In this document: piece by piece, positions 24,464 to 34,714 of the stretch
How the letters are laid out: each line of letters opens with the position of its first letter
Numbering within the stretch: the stretch's first letter is position 1
DNA from: Simmondsia chinensis
Taxonomy: Eukaryota; Streptophyta; Magnoliopsida; Caryophyllales; Simmondsiaceae
NCBI GenBank assembly: GCA_018398585.1
Contig: JAGTTD010000013.1
Location: forward strand, 4,746,492-4,810,491
DNA length: 64,000 nt
Direction: 5' to 3'
Made by a program: the position numbers and the translations under genes
The notes under the pieces: model-generated
What the model was told of the DNA's origin: nothing
Database searches by the model: none
Seen by the model: only the letters and a program-made list of their open reading frames with translations

Positions 24464-25508
24464 CCCACAATCCGCAAAGAGGTTGAGAGATTTGTCAAGC
24501 GATGCCATACTTGTCAGATCTCTAAGGGTGGAATGATGAATGTGGGTCTCTACTTACCGTTACCAGTACCGGATCAACCATGGACAGATGTGAGCATAGG
24601 CTTCGTACTGGGGTTGCCTCGAAAAGTTGGCGGAATTGATTCCATTTTCGTTGTTGTTGATCGATTTTCGAAAATGGCTCACTTCATTGGATGCAAGAAA
24701 GCTGCAGACGCCACCTATGTTGCAAGTCTTTACTTCAAGGACGTTTACAAGCTCCATGGCTTACCGTCCAGCATTGTGTCTGATAGAGACGTCCGATTCA
24801 TCAACCATTTCTGGCACAGCCTTTGGAAGTTAGCCAATACCACACTTTCCTTCAGCACTATCCATCACCCGCAAACCGATGGCCAGACTGAGGTCACCAA
24901 CCGTTCCTTAGGGAACATACTCCCGATGTTTGGCTGCAAAATATCCCAAGAGTTGGGCACAGAAGCTTCACCAAGCTGAATTCGCCTACAACAGTTCAGT
25001 TAGTAAAAGCACGGGGTTCACGCCATTTCAAGTTGTCTATGGGTTCACTCCACGAGCTCCTATTGACTTGGCGCCAGTTCCAGACTTGGCGCGTCCTCAT
25101 GGAAAATCATAAGACTTCATATCTTCCCTTCAGGACATTCATGAACAGACAAGGGAGTGGTTATTAAAGGCTAACGCCAAATACAAGGACGACCGTGATA
25201 GCAGGCGACGACGAATGCAACTTCAAATTGGAGAGAAAGTTTGGGCTATTCTGACACGAGAACGCTTTCCGGCTTGGGAGTATAACAAGCTCTCAGCTCG
25301 CAAGATAGGCCCTTTAACGGTCCTTGAGAAGATCAACGACAACGCTTACCGTCTACAATTGCCGCCTGGTATGCGAACTTCAGATATTTTCAACGTCAAG
25401 CATCTCAGTCCTTACTTTGGAGAGAATATCAGTGTTGATCCCCAGTCAAATTCGAGAGCGAATTCTCTCCAACCCGGGGAGGATGATGCAGCGAGCTTAG
25501 GCGCTTAG
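24464..25508 (+). pseudogene. Integrase core and C-terminus, broken
   Basis: After the TAG the same frame continues with the zinc-finger cysteines (CHTC), the catalytic core (first Asp in WTDVSIGFV, second in VSDRDVRF, Glu in QTDGQTEVTNRS) and ends at 24979. A frame break near 24920 moves the rest to another frame (24930-25508), itself stopped by TAA at about 25110. The C-terminus has the GPLTVLEKI / RLQLPPGM / FNVKHLSPYF order, then LQPGEDDAA and terminates inside the 3' LTR. This overlap with the LTR is known from CRM-type elements. A canonical chromodomain is not visible. Confidence 0.85.
25474..25483 (+). promoter_or_regulatory. Polypurine tract
   Basis: CCGGGGAGGA immediately before the 3' LTR, the expected plus-strand primer position. 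Confidence 0.75.
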
Positions 25509-25983
25509 GCCTAGGCTTGGCGGTAAGAAGCTTACGGCTGAACACGCAGGACCTGGACTTGGCGCTACCCGGACTTGGCGCCACCTTGGTCCAATGCGGT
25601 TGAGGGTATTGCGAGATTCCCGGCTTGATTCATGGGCGATTTTGGCTAGTTTCCAGCTTAACAAATTATCTCTTTCCTTAATTTTGATTTATCCTTTATT
25701 AGTTGATTTGATTTATTTCCTATTTCCTTAATTCGGTTTAGATTTGATTTGATTTGATTAGGAATCCCACATCTATATAAAGGGATGTTATGTTAGTTTA
25801 GGAATCATCCAATTTAGAATTCCAATAAATTATTTTCTTCCTTTTGCAACCTCGATTTCTCGACCTATGAGAAACGAGCTTATGAACCTATTTTGTTAAT
25901 TTTACTCCAGTAATAATAAAATTCAAAAGGGAAGGCCGTTGAACCTTCCCGTTGCCCAATTTTCCCCATCACGTGCTGCATCA
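25484..25983 (+). repeat. 3' LTR of the CRM-like element
   Basis: TGATGCAGCG...CTGCATCA with TATA-like sequence at 25774-25780. Followed by the TSD AAGGG. Its first 25 bp also encode the end of the pol frame. Confidence 0.95.
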
Positions 25984-26260
25984 AAGGGTGTTTGGATATT
26001 GATTGTTTTGGCTAATTCTTCATATCCACATAACCGAAATCCAAATTGTGGTCCCCTCCTCCATGAACGGCGGTTAGGCAAGCAAAGGCCAAAAGAAGTT
26101 TATAAATAAGGTCCTCTATTGTCGAGTAAAGGCATGAAAGAATTGTCATTGAGTCTCTCTCCATCCCCCTTCTTGCTACTCCCCTCTTCCCCTTATCTTC
26201 TTTCAATTCGTTAGTTCAATTCCTGTTGTATAGCCATTCAGGCATTATACAAATATATAT

Positions 26261-26690
26261 TGGGTCCCTCCAGAGACCGACTGGGTCAAAGTTAATTGTG
26301 ATGGATCAAAAAGAGCTGAACACTCCACTTATGGGTATATAATTCACAATGCTCAGGGAAGGGTTCTTAACAATGAATATGGAAATGTTGGGAATTTTCC
26401 AATTCTTTTAGCCGAGGCTTGGGCTGTTAGAGAAGGAGTTAAAAGGTGCTTAAATATGGGATTAAACCGGGTGCATATTGAAGGAAATAATCTTATGATA
26501 GTTCGAGTCATACGTCATGAATAACGGTGCCCTTGGCAAATCAAAACCATAATTGAGAACATCTGGGATATGCTATAGTCCTTGGTGGAGTATAGGGTAT
26601 CTCATCTTTTTCGCTAAAGAAATGAAGCGATAGATAGGGTGGCTGCGTTGAGTTCGACTTGGCAAAGTTCAAGGGTCTCAACGGAGGGAA
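26261..26690 (+). pseudogene. RNase H-like (RVT_3) fragment
   Basis: A frame beginning WVPPETDWVKVNCDGS shows the first RNase H strand and catalytic Asp. It continues with GYIIHNAQGRV, LAEAWAVREGV (catalytic Glu) and VHIEGNN, where the usual Asp appears to be Asn. Stops occur at 26522-26524 and twice more downstream, although NEAIDRVAA still resembles the last motif. Such domains end plant L1-type LINEs and also occur as stand-alone relics. No RT is adjacent, so this is a degenerate fragment. Confidence 0.75.
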
Positions 26691-26699
26691 TTCATATAC

Positions 26700-27851
26700 A
26701 GCTTCAACAGATTATTCAACATAAATTGCTACATTTTTTCCTAACTTTAAGCAGAAAATCTAGCGTTCTCCTTACTTCTCTAAAAAATACAAAAATAAGT
26801 AAATAAAAATTAATATATATATATACACAAAGAGGTAAAGATAGGACTCCTAGGGCATCCTTTTCCTAAGAGAGAACCCTAGGACATCAACCCAGACAAT
26901 AATAAGTAGGGCCAAGAGGGGGCATTGGTCCAAAATACAAACATCTGAACCCTCATAACCAGCATTGGCTAACCAATCAACAATCCTGTAAGCTTCTCTC
27001 ACTGATTGAAATATAAACAATAGTCACAAGTATACATATACATTTGAGTTCTTGAATTTCGAGAGTAATTTGAATTGAATCATATCATAACTCAATAAAC
27101 TCCAAAATCAGAAAACAAACTCAAACGCAAACACACAAACAAATTATTAACATCCAATTCAAAGAGAGATCAGAAACAGACCACCTCGATCATCGGCGGC
27201 AGTGGCGTAAACGAGGCGGCGCGCTCCACTACGCCGTCAACAACGGCGGGGGCGGTGGAGGCGGCCGAGGTGGCTCAGGCTATGGAGAGAAATCGGAAGA
27301 GGGATGGCATGGTGCCGCCATTGTAGCGGTTATGAAAGCTTAGGGCAAGAATTGAAGAGAGAGAGGGAGAGAATGGTAACTGATGAAGAAGAAGGGGATT
27401 GATTAAGGCGGTACCGCGAGCATCACCCGCCCGTTGAGGTCAAACGTGAGTTGACCAACATATAGTATAACCGTTCTTTATTCTGGCTTTATCTGCTTTG
27501 TATGGATATGAATGTGCTCATTTTAACCGTTTTTTTGTAACGCACGTCCGTGATAATATTAAAGATTATTATATCAAGAATATTTAAGATAATTGCTAAT
27601 TTGTTGTCATGGGATGGATCAACGGTGGTTAACAATTTATCCTTATTTGGATATATTTAATTAGAACGGGTAAAAATAAAAAAGAAATAAATAAGTTACT
27701 CTTATTTAAAAATTTAGTAAATGGATAAAAGTAAGGAGAGTTATAAATAAATTAAGGATAACAAGGTAATGGAGTGTAAAGATGGTTAAGGATAATGGGG
27801 GTTGAACTCCTCATTTGGAAAATTGTAAAGAGGGGTAACGAGGGGACCGTC
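26700..27851. other. Intergenic; GC-rich patch and old MITE-like sequence
   Basis: 27180-27320 is unusually GC-rich (GGCGGCGCGC, GGCGGGGGCGGTGGAGG) and could be a relic first exon, but no frame of useful length supports that. 27600-27851 carries words (AGAGGGGTAA, AACAAGG, GGATAA) that recur inverted around 33540-33900, 34520-34710, 37625-37850 and 38520-38650, apparently pieces of an older repeat. Confidence 0.4.
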
Positions 27852-28391
27852 TGTCATGGCTGTAATATGGTAGATAAGTACTCAACTCATTAGTTAGTTA
27901 GAATGTATTGGAATGCATTGGTTAGTGGTTAGTAAGTTGGTTGTAGTTAGTTAGTAGGATTAGATATTTTGTTGTTAGATACTTTGTTGTTAGGAAGTCG
28001 TATAAGTGGCTAGTTCTTGCATTGTAATGGCATTTAAATGATAAATTCAATGATGTACTTTTCTCCTTCAATACTCAATCCTCTATACTTCTCCCTCTAA
28101 TTCTCTTCTCTTCTTCATCTCTTTCTCAATTCTTCCTCACCCCAAGCTCTAATTCTTCTAATTCTATAAGTCATGATCCAAGGCCATCCCGGGATCATGA
28201 CAATTGGTATCAGAGCTCAATCTTGAGCTTATTAAAAAAAAATTCGCATTTCAATCAAGCATTAAATCAAATTGCATTGATCAATGATCATTGGTTCTGC
28301 ATAAACAATCGTATAGTTTGTTGCACTAGTTTTGATCAAGATCTTGCTACATCGCTGAGTTATGCTGATTTGGATTGTCATTCAATTAGGA

Positions 28392-28658
28392 ATGGCTGCG
28401 ATATTGGGTAAGGGATCTAAACTTTTGGTGAAAGTTTCGAATGCTCTCTATCCCATCACTAAAGACATCCTTTACCACATCCTTTATCCCTATGGTGATA
28501 TTGAAAGAATTGAAATCAATTCAATATCAACCTTAGAGGTTAAAGCACAAGTGACATTTTCTTCAATGATTCAAGCTACCCCAGCAATTATTGACCTACA
28601 TGGAAGAAACATCTATAACAATTGTTGTGTGTTAGATGTTCAGTTCTTCAATCCTTAG
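28392..28658 (+). pseudogene. Polypyrimidine-tract-binding-protein-like RRM inside element 1
   Basis: The frame contains a single RRM-like domain: LLVKVSNALYPITKDILYHI (first strand and helix), YPYGDIERIEI (second strand), a third strand KAQVTFSS, and the distinctive LHGRNIYNNCCVLDVQF end. The last motif and the LYPIT start are signatures of RRMs in plant PTB splicing regulators. Here it lies ~175 bp after the primer-binding site of an LTR element, where gag would normally start. It ends in TAG at 28656-28658. Open sequence of low complexity continues in the same frame to 28889. A host-gene capture is the simplest explanation. The start at 28392 (internal Met) is a guess; the open frame begins at 28362. 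Confidence 0.75.
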
Positions 28659-29966
28659 GTGAAAATTGGAGGGACAAAAGAAAATTCTTCTCTAGATGGG
28701 CCTCTAGAGTTAGTAGATGGTAATACACATCATGGGAAGAAGACTAAGAATGAAGACCTGCCTAAAGTCATGGGAATGGACTCAAAGACTCCAATTGAAG
28801 AAGTTGGGCAAGAAGTGGTGCATAATACTGTTGACAGTGCTGCTTTGAGTGGAAAATCTGGTTCTGCAATAGTAGACCCAGTGCAGTAAGAAGATGTCAT
28901 CAAACAAAATAAAAGGAATCAACATAAGATAGCTAAGTTGTTGTCCATTCAGTAGCAAGATGTGGAAATTTCAGCAATAAATCAAGGTAATGTCATAACC
29001 CTTCAACAGAATGATGAGAATCAAGCCTTGGAAACCAAATCTGTTATACATGAGTCCTCAGTGGTGCAGCCAAATGTTACAATGGAAGGACAATTCAAGA
29101 ACAACTGGGCTGATATTACAGCAAGTGCAAATGTCATGAATACTATATCCCCAACCCTAGGTAAAATTGCTGCAGCAAGGAAATCAAGGCTCAGATGTAA
29201 GAGGAGTTAAACCAGAAAGAGAATTAAATGCAAATTACCAGGTTATAGCAAAAAGACCCAAGAACGATCAATTTTAAAGCAAAATTTGGATCGAGGAAGG
29301 TCAGCCTTGAAGCCTACATTACAACCTAACATCGAGATCAATCTTGGCATCCACCTCCATCGCAAGAAGTACAATCAAGGCAATGCAATTAGAACGAGAA
29401 AGAAGCCAATCTTAGTTTATAATGGGAGGCCTCCAGATTCTGTACTCCTTAAGTCGAACAAAGAAGTTCTTGAGAAGCTTAAAATGCTCAAGAAAATGAA
29501 GTTTAAGCAACCTACGGTGGTGGTGATGTTCTTTGAAAGATTTGGGGCATGCTCATGGATTGAAAGGACACTTAAATTGGCAAAGATAAGAGGATATTCT
29601 ACCAGTAAGGGTACCAAATTAAAAAGAAATCAGCTTGCTTTTACTGCTATACAAACAGATTCAACATCAATTCAGTGGTATAATGCAGCACTATAGTCTG
29701 TTGGTCGTGATGTAAGGATGCATTTGAAGGTAACAGTGAGTTTAAAGTATCTTAGCAACTGGTGCAATCTGCAATTGGGTGATATACAAACGGTCCCTTC
29801 AGAGTTTGTAGACAACAACAGCCTCAAAAGATGTTATAACACCAAGCCTACCAAAGCAAGAATGATTCTAGCTATGGGTTTTAACACAAGACCCTCTGAT
29901 TTCCTAATTCGTAAGGCAAACATAGTGGAAGGGTGGAGCATTTTCAAGAGAGACTACCCAAGTTAA
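28659..29966 (+). pseudogene. Unknown coding block of element 1, broken by stops
   Basis: Open pieces at 28659-28889, 28962-29210, 29286-29696 and 29718-29966, with no recognised domain in the first three. The last piece contains NNSLKRCYN, KARMILAMGFN and FLIRKANIVEGWSIFKR, which closely match a minus-strand frame in element 2 (35878-36063). Conservation of a protein segment between two elements of different age suggests it was once translated. It does not match a pol domain I recognise. Confidence 0.6.
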
Positions 29967-30036
29967 AGAAGGATTATTTTGTCAATCATGGACAAGAAGT
30001 GGTGGTCCATTATGCAACTACTACTGCAGCACTATC

Positions 30037-32024
30037 TGTAATACCCTAGCTAACTAAATTAAGAATGTAAGTTTCGAGGACGAAACTTTTATTTAAGGGG
30101 GAAATGATGTAATACCCAGTCTAATTAAATTGGAATAGGTTATATAATGTGTGACACCTGGGATAATTGAACTAAATTAGGTATTATAATACAATTAGAA
30201 CTCACTGTTATTTCGATTGGGATGTAAATAATTAATAAATTAATATAAGAATAATTATATAAAAAAAAACTTGGCGTGGGGAGCAAGAAAAAAAAAAAGG
30301 AAGAAATTTTGAGTGGGGGCCAAGGAAGAAGGAAAAAAAAAAAAGAAAAAAAAAGGGGTCTATAAATACCCCTAGCCGCCAACCTCATTTCCTCACCCCT
30401 CACCCCTCACCTCTCGACTCTCTCTCGCCTCTCGATTTTCTCTCTCTACCACTCACGACTCTCTCTCCTCGCCGGTACAGATCCGGTCACCCCGCCGGCG
30501 TCACCACCTCTTAGAAGCTAAATTTGTTGGATTTAAGCTAGTGAATATAAGTATACCACTTCCCCTACTTGGTTGTAAAGTATAAAAATTGCTTTAGATG
30601 ACTTAATTTGTGTGACTTATATTTTGAACGATTTATTGGTTTGATAAAATAGGATTGGGCATATGTGTTTATGTGATTTATACTCTTATGAGTTGAATTA
30701 TATTGGTTTATACATTGATTTAACATGTGAATTTCAAAGGAGTTTTTACGAATATGGAAATTTGAAGGAGTTTTTACGAATATGTGAATTTCGAAGGAAA
30801 TTATTGTGAACTTGTGATTTGAACTCGAAGGAAATTATTGTGAACTTGTGATTTGAATCCGGCTGTGTAAGCGTACGCGGGGGAGACGTCCGAATCCCGG
30901 TACGTATGACGACGCAGGGGAGATGTCCGAATCTCAGTCGTTACATAGAAGGAAATTATTGTGAAATTGTCATTTGAATTTGAAAGGTTTTATAGGAAGA
31001 GCTTACAAATAACTACGTTGACCCTCCGGGGTCTGTCGACAATGTGAAATGTGAAATACGAAATGTGAAAAGTCGAATTGTGACCCTGTCACGGGAATAA
31101 TACCAGCACATAGATCTATGTTCGATCCTATTGGATCTGTCGACTTAGAACCGGTTCGAATATGTGAAATGTGAACGTCGATCTATGACCCTGTCACGGG
31201 AATAATACCGGCTGTAGTATTCGATGCGTCTGTAAGTTTTACCGAAAAAGCTTTTGTGAATGAAGTTTTACCAAAATGTGTTTGCAAATTGATTTAAAGC
31301 ATAAAGAAAAATCAGAGCGGTCGATCGTCGGATCGATTCCAAGGAGCTCGGTTTGGAATGGGACAGACCCTGCTCCAGAGTCGTGCTCGGTCTGGTATGG
31401 GACTGACGGACCGTTTCCGATGGCCGTAATTAAAAGTATAAAGTGATGATTTATGTTTCTTAGTGAATGTTGGAAATAAAAGAGATTTTAATTGTTTTAC
31501 CAAAAACTTCTTGTGAAATGAACTAAGTTAGGTAACATTGATTTGTGATATCATAACATGATTTTAAAGATGAATTGATTTTACTGGTTTTGATTGGAAT
31601 TTTATCCATTTTAAATAATATGCCTGATCCGGGTAGTGTACTTACTGAGGTTGTTATTTGCTCACCCAATTCATTTACTTTTCAAATTAGTTGTTTATGG
31701 CAATTATAGAGAAACGAGGAAGGCAAAGCGATGTATTGTTCCGAGCATTGTGTTGATTTCGAAGGTTTAGATATTAAAATAAATTCGTAGTTGAATGACT
31801 ATTTGAGGTATTGTAATTTTGAGCTTCCGCACTGTTAGATTTAAGTCGTTGATGATGATGTATTGGATTTGATGTCATATTTGTTGGGAAAAATTTATGG
31901 AAATTTGAGGGAATTTTGATCGAAAGATTCGGGCTTCGTACTATGACGTTGGGATTCATTGTAGTACGGCCGTGTAGCGCCTTTTAACTTAAGCCTATTC
32001 GGTAATAAAGCTGGAGGCGTTACA
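30037..32024 (+). mobile_element. Deletion derivative of an autonomous-type LTR element, nested in element 1
   Basis: Bounded by the TSD CTATC (30032-30036, 32025-32029). It opens with about 30 bp of LTR start (TGTAATACCCTAGC), jumps into the end of a gypsy internal region (GTTTCGAGGACGAAAC, then purine tract AAGGGGGAAATGA), then has a complete LTR 30108-32024 starting TGTAATACCC and ending GGCGTTACA. The TTCGAGGACGAAA end followed by a G-rich purine tract is typical of Tekay/Del-type gypsy elements. Most of the 5' LTR and the whole coding region are gone. The LTR has a TATA box TATAAATA at 30361-30368 and short internal repeats (GGAAATTATTGTGAA; GACCCTGTCACGGGAATAAT). Confidence 0.85.
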
Positions 32025-32034
32025 CTATCTGTCT

Positions 32035-32342
32035 GGTGGAAAAATGTTTACAGAACTAGAGGAATAGATCATAATGCTCAAGAATGCATCACACTTCTGC
32101 TTATCAACGGGCCACCAGATCTTGATGCTTATGGTATTATCATGTTGGAGGGCAGTGCAAGAAATAAAGGCAAAAGTTATGCATACTTGAATAATGATTT
32201 AAGGGAATGTAACATTGTTATATTCCACACTTCAGAATCAAAAGAGATGTCTAAAGAGAAGGAAATCAGTGATCGGTTCCAGACAAGGTTGCAGCAAATG
32301 GATACAGGAAGGGATTTTGCACTACTGATTCAAGGGTGTTAG
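32035..32342 (+). pseudogene. Downstream coding remnant of element 1
   Basis: Resumes element 1 after the nested insertion. The open frame 32142-32342 (MLEGSARNKGKSYAYLNNDL...) has no recognised domain. Further frames to 32560 are stopped. Confidence 0.4.
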
Positions 32343-32938
32343 ATGGATATCAGGCAGCTGCCTTGCTTAGCAAAAAATCCTCTAGAACTTGTGCTATTTG
32401 GATTTCAGGTGGTACATAACTAGTGGCAGGAAGGGCAACAATATTATCAATGCAAATTCAACAACAGCAAGCATGTTTCAGGCTGCCAATTCAGTAATAA
32501 CATGAGCTCTTCAAGCTACAACTCTCTAGTAAGATTCTTGAGGACAAGAATCTCTAAAGGGAGATGTAATGTTATGATTGTAATATGGTCGATAAGTACT
32601 CAACTCATTAGTTAGTTAGAATGTATTGGAATGCATTGGTTAGTAGTTAGTAAGTTGGTTATAGTTAGTTAGTAGGATTAGGTATTTTGTTGTGAGATAC
32701 TTTGTTGTAGGAAGTAGTATAAGTAGCTAGTTCTTGCATTGCAATGGCATTCAAATGATAATTCAATGATATACTTTTCTCCCTCAATACTCAGTCTTCT
32801 CTACTTCTCCTTCTATTTCTCTTCTCTTCTTCATCTCTTTCTCAATTCTTCCTCACCCCAAACTCTAATTCTACTAATTCTCTAAGTTATGATCCAAGGC
32901 CATCCTAGGATCATGACACCGTCCTTACTCCCCTTTAC

Positions 32939-33531
32939 TAGGAATGACAATTAGACCCGAACTCATTGGATATTCATCCAACCCAGTCCATTTATGGTGG
33001 TTTTGGATGTAAAAAATGGGTTTTAAATAGATTTAGATTCGAATATTAATGAATGGGCTTTGGGTCAGGTTGGATTTGGATGACATCAAATCCAACCCAA
33101 ATCGACTTGAAATTATGTATAGTGTAGAATAAAATTTTAAAATTACTAAATTTTGAGTCTTTAACCTATCAAAATAAATTCTAATTTTTTTTTTTATTTT
33201 GTCAACATTTTGGAATTTGTTCTAGCACTATAATATGCTTCATAAAAACTATAATGTAACGCATACATGTATAAAAATTAATGGTTAAGGTCGGTTTTTG
33301 AACAATTTCTTATTGTCATTGTTATTGTTATTATTATTATTATTAAAGAAAAAAATATAGCGATTTGTTCAAATATTGGCTTTTAAGGCTCGGATATCCA
33401 TTCCACGCAATGGATTTGGATTTTGGTTGAAATTTTATGGAAAAATGGATTTTTTTTCTAGATTTGGGTTCGGTCGGGTTTTTTTTAGAATGGATCTGGA
33501 TGAAAGCAAACCCGATTCATTGACATTCCTA
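32939..33531. mobile_element. hAT-type MITE, 593 bp, perfect 8-bp TSD
   Basis: Ends TAGGAATGACAATTAGACCC and, inverted, TAGGAATGTCAATGAATC. The TSD is CCCTTTAC at 32931-32938 and 33532-33539. The 8-bp TSD and the TAGGnnTG ends fit hAT. The arms are made of GGATTTGGAT/ATCCAAATCC words as in 1346-2439. No transposase. Confidence 0.9.
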
Positions 33532-33940
33532 CCCTTTACCCCTCTTTATCTGAATTTTCTTTAACCCCCCAATTTTGGGGTATAGAGGGCGCGGATAAGT
33601 TTTTTAAAAAAATGAGATGATTTTATCCTTAATTTAACTACAATTCTCTTTATCCTTAGCCATTTATCTAATTGTCAAATAAAGATAACTCATAAGATTT
33701 TACCTTACCCTCTCCCTCTTTATCCTTCTTTACCCTCCCCCTTTTGACCCCTCTTTTACCCCCTTGACCCAGTTGCCAAACAAGGCATTAACTCCCGAAT
33801 TGGATTTTAAAAAATTTGGACAGTTTTGCCCTTATTATAACTATAACTCTTTTTATCCATACCATTATACCCAATTATTAAACAAGGATAATTTATTTAT
33901 CCATCCTAATTAAGCATATCCTAACAAGAGTAAAATAATA

Positions 33941-34514
33941 TGATGCAGCCGCCATCTCAGCAACGGAAGAATCAACCAAGGAGGGCCAATCCTCGCAGGC
34001 ATAGGCAAGGAGCTACTCATGGATGCTTATCAGCTGCAAACAGACCATCTTAGCATCACCATAGCTGGCGGCACCAATGACGCGAGCTGAAGATCACGGC
34101 TGGCAATTAGAGTTTAGATAGAGTTTGATTAGGATTAAAATTAGTTTTAGATTTCAGATTTAAACTTTTATTTATTTTCTTTATTATTAAGAGGAGCACA
34201 CGGATTGCGATCTCCATCGTTGGATGTAGCACACGGATTTCGATCTTAGCCGTTGGTTCAAATTAGGGCTGATTTCAATTTTAAATTAATTAGAGTCAAA
34301 CTAGGAAAACCCCTCTATATATGGAGGAGGAAGTCTAGGGTTTTAGTTAGTTGATTTGATAGATTAATTTATCTTTCCCTTGTTTCTCTGTTTTTCGGAC
34401 GTGAGAAATTGAGTTTATTTTCTTTTTTGTTTTTATTAGCGATTAATCAAAAAAATTAAGGGAAGGCCGTAGTTTCCTTCTTGTCGCCTAATTTTCTGCT
34501 GTCACGCTGAGTCA
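33941..34514 (+). mobile_element. CRM-like solo LTR, 574 bp
   Basis: Starts TGATGCAGCC and ends GCTGAGTCA, with TSD TAATA (33936-33940, 34515-34519). Its last ~80 bp (TTAAGGGAAGGCCGT, CGCCTAATTTTC, GTCACGC) parallel the end of the complete CRM-like LTR at 21060-21133, so it is a related subfamily. TATA-like TATATAT at 34315-34321. No internal region remains, so it arose by LTR-LTR recombination. Confidence 0.88.
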
Positions 34515-34714
34515 TAATAGCTTATCTTCCTCCTCTTTACCCCTCTTTAGTCTTTACCCTCTTTCACCCAATTTCCAAACAAGCGTTGGAATTAAAAAAA
34601 ATGGGGGTAAAGAAGGGTAAATGGGATAATGGAGGGTAAGTTCTTACCTCTCATTGCCCTCATTTTACCCCTCTTACCCCTTGTTTAGCAACGGTATGAA
34701 AAGAGGTAAAGGGG

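Larger units (their letters stand above)
20629..25983 (+). mobile_element. Complete, decayed Ty3/gypsy chromovirus (CRM-like), 5.36 kb
   Basis: LTRs are 20629-21133 (505 bp) and 25484-25983 (500 bp). Both run TGATGCA...TGCATCA and are flanked by a perfect 5-bp TSD AAGGG (20624-20628, 25984-25988). A primer-binding site for initiator tRNA-Met follows the 5' LTR and a purine tract precedes the 3' LTR. Domain order gag-protease-RT-RNase H-integrase defines Ty3/gypsy. The RT sequence and the integrase end (…FNVKHLSPYFGE…LQPGEDDAA) most resemble the CRM (centromeric) chromovirus clade, with the reading frame running into the 3' LTR. By eye the LTRs differ by about 18 substitutions (mostly transitions) and one 5-bp indel, roughly 3.6%. 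Several stops and two frame breaks make it non-functional. Confidence 0.95.
27852..32918 (+). mobile_element. Non-autonomous LTR retrotransposon carrying a PTB-like RRM (element 1)
   Basis: LTRs 27852-28202 (351 bp) and 32570-32918 (349 bp) begin TGT(C/T)ATG and end CATGACA. The flanking TSD is CCGTC (27847-27851, 32919-32923). The primer-binding site TGGTATCAGAGC is at 28205-28216 and a purine tract AAAGGGAG lies just before the 3' LTR. Without the nested insertion (30037-32024 plus a 5-bp repeat) it is about 3.07 kb. No protease, RT, RNase H or integrase is seen. The internal DNA holds several broken frames, including a PTB-type RRM and a block shared with element 2 (34715-37620). Confidence 0.92.

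Noticed and set aside
27180..27320. GC-rich first exon of an unknown gene
   Set aside because: Frames on both strands stop quickly and no splice partner is evident; only noted as a compositional patch.
28362..28658. Stand-alone host PTB gene
   Set aside because: One RRM only, a premature stop, and position between the primer-binding site and 3' LTR of an LTR element with TSDs.
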